Shown here in pieces: positions 58,022 through 64,000 of a stretch of DNA of 64,000 nt. The stretch is from contig JBFXAZ010000014.1 of the NCBI GenBank assembly GCA_050183765.1, forward strand, positions 1 to 64,000. The letters are read 5' to 3'. The translations under genes were made by a program, and so were the position numbers. Numbering within the stretch: position 1 is the stretch's first letter; each line of letters begins with the position of its first letter. The stretch is from JAFAZJ01 sp050183765. Its GTDB lineage: Bacteria; Pseudomonadota; Alphaproteobacteria; Reyranellales; Reyranellaceae. The notes under the pieces were generated by a model. It searched no databases. It was not told where the DNA came from and was given only the letters and a program-made list of their open reading frames with translations.

Positions 58022-59377
58022 GTGAGCGGGCGACGCGCCGTCCTGCAGGCGGCGCTGCTCGGGCTGGGCTCGGCGACGGTGCCGTTCGACGCCTCGGTCA
58101 ACATCGCCTTTCCCTCGATCACCTCGGCCTTCGGGCTGCCGATCGACGCCATCCAGTGGGTGGTGATCTTCTACATGCTGGCGCATTCGGCGCTGATGCT
58201 GGCCTTCGGCCGGATGGGCGATCTCGCCGGCCATGCGCTGGTTTTTCGCCTGGGCCTCGCCTGCCTCGCCACCGCCTTCACGCTGTGCTCGGTGGCGCCG
58301 GTCTATGAGTGGCTGCTGGCGGCACGCGCCCTGCAGGGCGTCGGCGCGGCGCTGACGCTGAGCTGCGGGCCGGCGCTGATCACCTCGCTCTTCGCCGAGT
58401 CCCATCGCATGCGCGCCCTGGGCGCCTACGCCACGATGATCGCCGTCGGCGGCGCGCTGGGCCCGTCGCTGGGCGGCCTGCTGGTGCAGGAATTCGGCTG
58501 GCCCGGCGTGTTCTGGTTCCGCGTGCCGATCGCGCTGATCCCGCTGCTGCTGCTGCGCGACCTGCCGGCGCCGCCGCGCGCGGCCGTGCGCGAGCCGTTC
58601 GATGCGCTCGGCGCGGTGCTGCTGGCGGCGACGCTGGTCGCGTTGCTGCTGGCGCTGAACCGCGCCGGACGCGGCGAGACATGGCTGGCGGTGGGCCTTG
58701 CGGCGGCGGCGCTGGCCGGCCTCGCCGGCTTCATCCGGCGCGAGCAGGTCTTTCGCGCGCCGATGCTGCCGCTGGGCGTCTTCCGCTCGATCGATTTCTC
58801 GCTGCTCAACCTGCTCAACGCGCTGGTCAACCTCGCCGGCTTCGCCGCGCTCTTGCTGGTGCCGTACTTCCTCGCGCGCCAGACGTCGCTGGGACCGCTG
58901 CTGGGCGGCTTCGTGCTGGCGATGGGCCCGACCGGCGGCGCCATCGGCTCGTCGCTGGGCGCGCGCACCGCCTCCGTGCTGGGCCGCTATCCCACGGCGC
59001 TGCTGGCCTGCGTGCTGACCGGCGGCGGCCTGCTGTGGACGGCCAACTGGGGCGCCTCGCCGCCGGTCTGGTCGATGGTCGCCTCGCTGCTGCTGCAGGG
59101 CATCGGCACCGGCCTGCTGCAGGTCGCCTATCTCGACATCGTCACCGCGACCCTGCCGCGCGAGAATCGCGGCGTCGCCGGCAGCCTCGCGAACCTCACC
59201 CGCACCCTGGGCATCGTGCTGGGCGCGTCCGGCCTGACGCTGATCTTCACCATCGCCTCGGACGGCGCGCGCGACTTCCTCGCCGGCTTCCGCGTCACGT
59301 TCCTGTTCGCCGCCGCGCTGCCGGCGCTGATGCTGCTCGCGGCGATTTCACGGCGCGGTGCCTGGCTGCTACGCTGA
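58022..59377 (+). CDS. MFS transporter (DHA2-like, drug/solute:H+ antiporter type)
   Basis: A 451-residue membrane protein with about 14 hydrophobic segments. It has the early motif VNIAFPSITSAFGLP and loop motif LAFGRMGDLAGHALVFRLG, and a motif-C-like AVGGALGPSLGGLL. The family exports drugs or small metabolites. The GTG start directly follows a type-C repeat, so its exact start is uncertain by a few codons. It sits among acyl-CoA dehydrogenase genes on the same strand. Confidence 0.85.
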   Translation: MSGRRAVLQAALLGLGSATVPFDASVNIAFPSITSAFGLPIDAIQWVVIFYMLAHSALMLAFGRMGDLAGHALVFRLGLACLATAFTLCSVAPVYEWLLAARALQGVGAALTLSCGPALITSLFAESHRMRALGAYATMIAVGGALGPSLGGLLVQEFGWPGVFWFRVPIALIPLLLLRDLPAPPRAAVREPFDALGAVLLAATLVALLLALNRAGRGETWLAVGLAAAALAGLAGFIRREQVFRAPMLPLGVFRSIDFSLLNLLNALVNLAGFAALLLVPYFLARQTSLGPLLGGFVLAMGPTGGAIGSSLGARTASVLGRYPTALLACVLTGGGLLWTANWGASPPVWSMVASLLLQGIGTGLLQVAYLDIVTATLPRENRGVAGSLANLTRTLGIVLGASGLTLIFTIASDGARDFLAGFRVTFLFAAALPALMLLAAISRRGAWLLR

Positions 59378-59398
59378 ATTCGATACCGGAGGGAAACG

Positions 59399-60559
59399 AT
59401 GGCCGAGATGCTCGAAGAACACAGGATGCTGCGCGACGTGGTGGCGAAGTTCGTCGACAACGAGCTGATGCCGCTGGAGAAGAACGTGCTCGCGCGCGAG
59501 ATCGCCGGCCAGAAGATCTCGTTGACCGAGGAGGAAGAGGCGCCGCTCCTGAAGAAGTGCCGGGATCTCGGCCTGTGGGCGCTCGACGCGCCGGAGGAGA
59601 TCGGCGGCGCCAACCTGCCGGCCGTGGCCCTGATGCCGATCAACGAGGAGCTCGGCCGCACCTGCGTGCCGTTCACCTTCCCGCCGGATTCGCCCAACCT
59701 GCACATGCTGATGGCGGTGGCCAGCCCCGAGCAGAAGATCCGCTACATGAATCCCTACGCCGCCGGCGAAGCGCATTCGGCGATCGCGATCTCCGAGCCG
59801 GGCGCCGGCGGCGATCCCGCCGGCATGACCACGCGCGCGACGCAGGAGGGCGATTCCTGGGTGATCAACGGGCGCAAGATCTGGATCAGCCGCGTGCCCT
59901 ATGCCGATTTCACCATCGTCATGGCGCGCACCGGCAGCGAGGGTCGTCACGCCGGCGTCACGGCGTTCATCGTCGAGAAGGGCACGCCGGGCTTCATCAT
60001 CGCGCGCGAGATTCCGATGCTGGGCGGCCAGCGCACCTACGAGGTGGTGTTCGAGAATTGCCGCGTGCCCAACGAGCAGGTGCTGGGCCGCGTCGGCCAG
60101 GGCTTCGCGCCCATGCAGCTGCGCCTCACCATCCGACGCCTGCAGATGGGCGCCTGGTGCACCGGCATGGCCCGGCGCGCGCTGGAGATGATGTGCAGCC
60201 ACGCCAAGCAGCGCGTCACCTTCGGCCAGAAGCTCGCCGACCGCCAGGCCATCCAGTGGTGGATCGCCGAGGCGGCGACCCAGATCCACGCCTGCCGCCT
60301 GATGGTGATGGACGCCGCCGAGAAGCTCGACGACGGCCGCGACGTGCGCACCGAGGCCTCGATGATCAAGGTCTTCGCCACAGAGATGGCGACCCAGGTG
60401 ATCGACCACGCCATGCAGACCTACGGCGCCATGGGCGTCACCAAGGAGCTGCCGCTGCAGCTGATGATGCAGAAGGTGCGCACCATGCGCGTCTACGAGG
60501 GCCCCACCGAGGTGCACCGCATGGTAATCGCGCGGCGCACCCTGGAGGCGGTGAGGTAA
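59399..60559 (+). CDS. Acyl-CoA dehydrogenase family protein
   Basis: A 386-residue enzyme with the helical start MAEMLEEHRMLRDVVAKFVD, the flavin segment AISEPGAGGDPAGMTT and WVINGRKIWISR, and C-terminal RVTFGQKLADRQAIQWWIAE and MRVYEGPTEVHRMVIAR. The last contains the YEG-P-T-E region holding the catalytic Glu in many members. It begins 21 bp after the MFS gene, preceded by GGAGGGAAACG. Confidence 0.92.
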   Translation: MAEMLEEHRMLRDVVAKFVDNELMPLEKNVLAREIAGQKISLTEEEEAPLLKKCRDLGLWALDAPEEIGGANLPAVALMPINEELGRTCVPFTFPPDSPNLHMLMAVASPEQKIRYMNPYAAGEAHSAIAISEPGAGGDPAGMTTRATQEGDSWVINGRKIWISRVPYADFTIVMARTGSEGRHAGVTAFIVEKGTPGFIIAREIPMLGGQRTYEVVFENCRVPNEQVLGRVGQGFAPMQLRLTIRRLQMGAWCTGMARRALEMMCSHAKQRVTFGQKLADRQAIQWWIAEAATQIHACRLMVMDAAEKLDDGRDVRTEASMIKVFATEMATQVIDHAMQTYGAMGVTKELPLQLMMQKVRTMRVYEGPTEVHRMVIARRTLEAVR

Positions 60560-60566
60560 CGTCTTT

Positions 60567-60718
60567 CCTTCTCCCCGCGCAGGCGGGGAGAAGGTGGCCG
60601 AAGGCCGGATGAGGGGCTTCGCGGTGGGTCAACAGCAACAGTCGGTGGTGTCGAGCGACAAGCCCCTCATCCGCCTCGCTGCGCTCGGCACCTTCTCCCC
60701 GCCTTCGCAGGGAGAAGG
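60567..60718. repeat. Type-A inverted repeat (copy 3)
   Basis: 152 bp, with terminal hairpins CCTTCTCCCCGC / GCAGGGAGAAGG and inner GATGAGGGGCTTCG / AAGCCCCTCATCCGCC. The GGGAGAAGGAAC at its right end directly abuts the ATG at 60722 and is the only Shine-Dalgarno candidate there. Confidence 0.85.
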
Positions 60719-60721
60719 AAC

Positions 60722-61816
60722 ATGCGCATGACCCCGTCCATGGCTGACTTCGCGGCGCGCCACATCGCCGGACGCGGCTTCGCGGCGTCGGAAGACTTTC
60801 CGCACGACATCTGGCGCGCGGCGGCCGAGGCGGGACTGTTCCGCGTCGGCCTGCCGGCCCGCTTCGGTGGCGACGGCGGCGGCTATGGCGACATCGCACG
60901 CGCCGAACACGATCTGGCCGCGCATGGCGGCTGCGTCGGCTTGGCGATGTCGTGGACCGGCCATCAACTCGTCGGCCGCTACGTCGTCGACGGCTTCGGC
61001 AGCGAAGCGCAACAGGCGGCGCTGCTGTCGCGTCTGGCCTCCGGCGCGCTGACCATGGCGGTGGCGATCTCCGAGCCGGGCGCCGGCGCGCATCCCAAGC
61101 ATCTGCGCACCACGGCGCGCCGCGACGGCGACGACTTCATCCTCGACGGCGAGAAGGCCTATGTCACCAACGGGCCGCTGGCCGACGTTTTCATCGTGCT
61201 GGCGATCACCGCGGTGGAGGACGGCCGCAAGCGCTACAGCGCCTTCCTGGTGCCGAGGACGACACCGGGACTCGAGATCCTGCCGATGGAGCCGTTCGGC
61301 GCGCTCAGGCCCTCGCCGCATTGCCGGCTGCGGTTGACGGCATGCCGCGTCGCGGGCGGCGCGATGCTCGGCCCGCCGCACGCAGCCTATGAATCGATGG
61401 CGCTGCCGTTTCGCGACGTCGAGGACGCGGTCGGCGCCTCGGGCAGCGCCGGCATCTGCCGCTTCGTGGCCCGCGGGCTGGCGGCGACGAGCACCGCGCC
61501 GGATCGCGAGGCGGCGTTCGGCGAGATCGCGGCGTCGCTGGCGATGATGAAGCAGGCCGCCGAAGCGGCCGCCGCTTCGCTCGACGCACCACCTGATGGC
61601 GTCGACGCCGGCGCGCTGGTGATCGGCGTGCGGCTCGAGGCGGCGCGCCTGCGCGAGCGCTTCGCCGGCCTGCGCGCCGGCATCGACCCGGCTGCCGCAC
61701 GCGACATCGACCTCGCGCTCCAGGACATCGCCTTTTCGCAGTCGATCGCCCAGGGGCCGCGGCTCGTCAGGTTGGCCCGGCTCGGCAGGAAGCTGATCGG
61801 CGGTGAAACCGCATAG
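60722..61816 (+). CDS. Acyl-CoA dehydrogenase-like protein with degenerate C-terminal domain
   Basis: A 364-residue protein. The N-terminal and middle domains are typical (LPARFGGDGGGYGDIARAEH, AISEPGAGAHPKHLRTT, FILDGEKAYVTNGPLADVF). The C-terminal half lacks the usual R-x-x-FG-x-x flavin-contact helix and the Glu-bearing YEG motif, running instead through low-complexity Ala-rich helices. It may be a non-catalytic or differently acting partner subunit. The alternative in-frame ATG two codons downstream changes nothing important. Confidence 0.8.
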   Translation: MRMTPSMADFAARHIAGRGFAASEDFPHDIWRAAAEAGLFRVGLPARFGGDGGGYGDIARAEHDLAAHGGCVGLAMSWTGHQLVGRYVVDGFGSEAQQAALLSRLASGALTMAVAISEPGAGAHPKHLRTTARRDGDDFILDGEKAYVTNGPLADVFIVLAITAVEDGRKRYSAFLVPRTTPGLEILPMEPFGALRPSPHCRLRLTACRVAGGAMLGPPHAAYESMALPFRDVEDAVGASGSAGICRFVARGLAATSTAPDREAAFGEIAASLAMMKQAAEAAAASLDAPPDGVDAGALVIGVRLEAARLRERFAGLRAGIDPAAARDIDLALQDIAFSQSIAQGPRLVRLARLGRKLIGGETA

Positions 61817-61859
61817 GTTGGCTGGGGTGGCGCTGTTTGCACGCCTTCCGCAAGCATCT

Positions 61860-61886
61860 GGCATGCCGCGATGACGGCGGCATGCC
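61860..61886. terminator. 10-bp hairpin between the dehydrogenase and amidohydrolase genes
   Basis: The arms GGCATGCCGC and GCGGCATGCC enclose a 7-base loop, 43 bp after a stop codon and 46 bp before the next ATG. No T-run follows, so it may be a weak terminator or a leader structure of the next gene. Confidence 0.4.
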
Positions 61887-61932
61887 CGGCAGGCAACAGC
61901 TATGATGCCCTGCGGTCGGGTGGGAGCAGGCG

Positions 61933-63618
61933 ATGCATGATCTGGTGATTCGCGGCGGTACGGTGATCGACGGTACCGGCGCGCCCGCATCTACGGCCGA
62001 CGTGGCCGTCGCCGACGGCGTGGTCGTCGCGGTCGGCAAGGACCTCGGCGCGGCCCGACGCACGGTCGATGCCGACGGCCTGCTGGTGACGCCGGGCTTC
62101 GTCGACATCCATACCCACTACGACGGCCAGGCGACCTGGGACCCATTCCTGACGCCGTCGTCATGGCACGGCGTGACCACGGCGGTGTTCGGCAATTGCG
62201 GCGTCGGCTTCGCGCCGGTGCGGCCGGGCTCGACCGACTACCTGATCAACCTGATGGAAGGCGTCGAGGACATCCCCGGCACGGTGCTGGCCGAGGGCGT
62301 GTCGTTCGCCTGGGAGTCCTTCCCGCAATATCTCGACGCGCTGGCGGCGATGCCGCGCGCCATCGACATCGGCGCGCAGGTGCCGCACGCGGCGCTGCGC
62401 TTCTACGTCATGGGCGAGCGCGGCGCCGAGCATGCCGAGGCGCCCAGCGAGAGCGAGATGGAGCGCATGGGCGCGCTGCTCGAGGAATCGCTCGGCGCCG
62501 GCGCGCTGGGCTTCACCACCTCGCGCACCACCAAGCACAAGGCGCGCGACGGCCGCCTGACGCCCAGCCTCTCGGCGCGCGAGCCCGAGCTCTTCGCGCT
62601 GGCCCGCGCCATGAAGCGCGCCGGCCGCGGCGTGCTGGAGGTGAACTCCGATTTCGGGCCCGGCGAGTTCGAGGCCCTGCGCGCGGCGGCGGAGATTTCG
62701 GGCCGACCGCTCTCCTGCCTGCTCGTGCAGGTTCAGGCGCAGCCGGATCTGTGGCGCGAAACGCTGGCGCAGATCCATGCCGCGCGCGCCGCCGGGTTGC
62801 AGGCCAACGCCCAGGTCGGCTCGCGCGCCATCGGCGTGCTGATGGGCCTGGACACCTCGGTGCATCCGTTCCTGATCAGCGAGGCGTGGAAGGATCTGGC
62901 GAAGCTGCCGCATGCCGAGCGTGTGGCACGCCTGCGCGCCGATGCCGCGCTGCGCCGCGCGCTGATCGCGCCGCCGCCGGAAGGCAAGGTCGCGCGCCTG
63001 AGCATCACGCTCGATCGCGTCTTTCCGCTGGGCGGCCGGCCCGACTACGAGCCCGACGCGACCATGAGCGTGGCGGCGATGGCCGCGCGCGAGGGCCGCG
63101 ACGCGCGCGAGCTGGCGCTCGAGCTGCTGATGGCCGACGACGGCACCGGCCTGCTGATGCACCCGTTCGAGAACTACAGCGGCGGCGATCTCGAGGCGGT
63201 GCGCGAGATGCTGACCGACGAGGCCACGGTGATCGGCGTCGCCGATGGCGGCGCGCATGTCGGCACGATCTGCGACGCCAGCTCGCCGACGACCCTGCTG
63301 ACGCATTGGGGCCGCGACCGCAGGCGCGGCGAGAAGCTGCCGCTGGAGTTCCTGGTCAAGCGCCAGACCCGCGACACGGCGATGGCCTACGGGCTGGGCG
63401 ACCGCGGCGCCCTGGCGCCGGGCATGAAGGCCGACATCAATGTCATCGACTTCGACCGCCTGCGCGTGCTCAAGCCCAGGGTCGCCTACGACCTGCCGGC
63501 CGGCGGCAAGCGCCTGGTGCAGCGCGCCGAGGGCTATCGCCACGTCTTCGTCGCCGGCACCGAGACGCTCAGCAACGACGAACACACCGGGGCGCTGCCC
63601 GGCAAACTGGTGCGCTGA
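61933..63618 (+). CDS. N-acyl-D-amino-acid deacylase / D-aminoacylase-like amidohydrolase
   Basis: A 561-residue metal-dependent amidohydrolase of the D-aminoacylase family. The beta-sandwich start MHDLVIRGGTVIDGTGAPAS is followed by the TIM barrel with H-x-H in FVDIHTHYDGQATWDP, the FGNCGVGFAPVRPG loop whose Cys is a zinc ligand in D-aminoacylases, and VADGGAHVGTICD near residue 435. It hydrolyses N-acyl D-amino acids or related cyclic amides. GGTGGGAGCAGGCG precedes the ATG. Confidence 0.87.
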   Translation: MHDLVIRGGTVIDGTGAPASTADVAVADGVVVAVGKDLGAARRTVDADGLLVTPGFVDIHTHYDGQATWDPFLTPSSWHGVTTAVFGNCGVGFAPVRPGSTDYLINLMEGVEDIPGTVLAEGVSFAWESFPQYLDALAAMPRAIDIGAQVPHAALRFYVMGERGAEHAEAPSESEMERMGALLEESLGAGALGFTTSRTTKHKARDGRLTPSLSAREPELFALARAMKRAGRGVLEVNSDFGPGEFEALRAAAEISGRPLSCLLVQVQAQPDLWRETLAQIHAARAAGLQANAQVGSRAIGVLMGLDTSVHPFLISEAWKDLAKLPHAERVARLRADAALRRALIAPPPEGKVARLSITLDRVFPLGGRPDYEPDATMSVAAMAAREGRDARELALELLMADDGTGLLMHPFENYSGGDLEAVREMLTDEATVIGVADGGAHVGTICDASSPTTLLTHWGRDRRRGEKLPLEFLVKRQTRDTAMAYGLGDRGALAPGMKADINVIDFDRLRVLKPRVAYDLPAGGKRLVQRAEGYRHVFVAGTETLSNDEHTGALPGKLVR

Positions 63619-63647
63619 TGTTCGCGAAGATGGGACACGGCCTTCTC

Positions 63648-63801
63648 CCTTCTCCCCGCGCAGGCGGGGAGAAGGTGCCGAGCGCCAGCGAGGCGGATGA
63701 GGGGCTTTCTCGCGCAACGACAAGCAGCGCTGTCTTTGACAGTCCGCGAAGCCCCTCATCCGCCCTGCGGGCACCTTCTCCCCGCCTTCGCGGGGAGAAG
63801 G
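63648..63801. repeat. Type-A inverted repeat (copy 4)
   Basis: 154 bp, with terminal hairpins CCTTCTCCCCGC / GCGGGGAGAAGG and inner GGCGGATGAGGGGCTT / GAAGCCCCTCATCCGCC. It lies between the amidohydrolase gene and the gene truncated at the window end, 14 bp before its ATG. Confidence 0.85.
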
Positions 63802-63815
63802 AGTAGGAAGGCCCC

Positions 63816-64000
63816 ATGCTGCTGCCGACCTCGCTCGCCCTGATCTCCGCCGCGATGTTCACCGGCGCGGCCTTCTACGTCAGCGTCGGCGAGCAGCCGG
63901 CGCGGCTGAAGCTCGACGACCGCGCCGCGCTGCTGCAGTTCCAGCCCGCCCAGCGGACCGGCTACGCCATGCAGGGTCCGCTGGCCGGCATCAGCTTCGC
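63816..64000 (+). CDS. DUF1772-like membrane protein, 5' part
   Basis: The first 61 codons of a gene cut by the window end: MLLPTSLALISAAMFTGAAF, then EQPARLKLDDRAALLQFQ and GYAMQGPLAGISF. A hydrophobic N-terminal helix followed by an EQPAR-type motif is typical of a family of small four-helix membrane proteins often labelled DUF1772. Function is unknown. The ATG is preceded by GGAGTAGGAAGG. Confidence 0.65.
   Translation, partial: MLLPTSLALISAAMFTGAAFYVSVGEQPARLKLDDRAALLQFQPAQRTGYAMQGPLAGISF

Noticed and set aside
61820..61845. A sigma-54-like TGGCGC ... TTTGC before the amidohydrolase gene
   Set aside because: The distance between the GG and GC elements is two bases too short for a -24/-12 promoter.
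1..64000. tRNA, rRNA, integrase, transposase or phage genes
   Set aside because: None was seen on either strand. The only element-like features are the short repeats and the toxin-antitoxin pair.

Overview
The window is a very GC-rich, densely packed bacterial chromosome segment with almost no gap above 200 bp. It is cut by one 10-base run of N at 37712-37721, so it is a scaffold. Gene content points to a free-living alphaproteobacterium with a large catabolic repertoire: NasS/NasT control of nitrate assimilation, several peptide-type ABC importers, many acyl-CoA enzymes, Flp pilins and short palindromic repeats between genes. The genus cannot be fixed from the sequence alone.

Layout. (1) 1-9.2 kb: mixed housekeeping and accessory genes: a class V aminotransferase-fold enzyme, a TPR protein, two PPOX-type flavoproteins, an orphan solute-binding protein coupled to an SDR, MsrQ, an enoyl-CoA hydratase, an MliC-like lipoprotein and a VOC protein. 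(2) 9.2-24.3 kb: a complete assimilatory nitrate locus. On the minus strand are nasT, nasS, nrtA, nrtB, a fused double ATPase, an NAD(P)H:acceptor flavoprotein and the nitrate reductase. Divergently on the plus strand are a NirA-like siroheme reductase, an Fe-S/FAD reductase and cysG. (3) 24.3-35.7 kb: a minus-strand operon with a five-gene peptide-type ABC importer followed by atzG-atzE-atzH and a 2-hydroxyacid dehydrogenase. Divergent to it is an allophanate hydrolase (atzF type), with a GntR regulator convergent to that gene. No cyanuric acid hydrolase is present. (4) 35.8-37.7 kb: an FMN alpha-hydroxyacid oxidase and two tandem Flp pilin genes, ending at the assembly gap. (5) 37.8-52.7 kb: CinA-like, DOPA-dioxygenase-like, SDR and enoyl-CoA hydratase genes. 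Then comes a GntR regulator divergent from a second peptide-type ABC importer, a double CaiB/BaiF CoA-transferase and a single-chain biotin carboxylase. (6) 52.7-64 kb: a RelE/HigA-type toxin-antitoxin pair, an AraC/GyrI regulator, an SDR, four acyl-CoA dehydrogenase-family genes, an MFS exporter, a D-aminoacylase-like amidohydrolase and a gene cut by the window end.

Main observation. Both nitrate-assimilation transcription units begin with a sigma-54-type -24/-12 box. The transcript predicted from each starts within about 1-2 nt of a pair of small hairpins with six-base loops that have A at position 1 and G at position 4. This is the known signature of RNA targets of ANTAR proteins such as NasT, which is encoded between the two leaders. 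In the nasS leader the 3' arms of these hairpins can instead pair with the Shine-Dalgarno and start-codon region, and I see no U-tract. This suggests that NasT may act here on translation initiation as well as, or instead of, on termination.

A second theme is families of 100-150 bp inverted repeats (at least three types). They sit just upstream of start codons, and their terminal hairpins contain the purine-rich Shine-Dalgarno-like stretch of the next gene.
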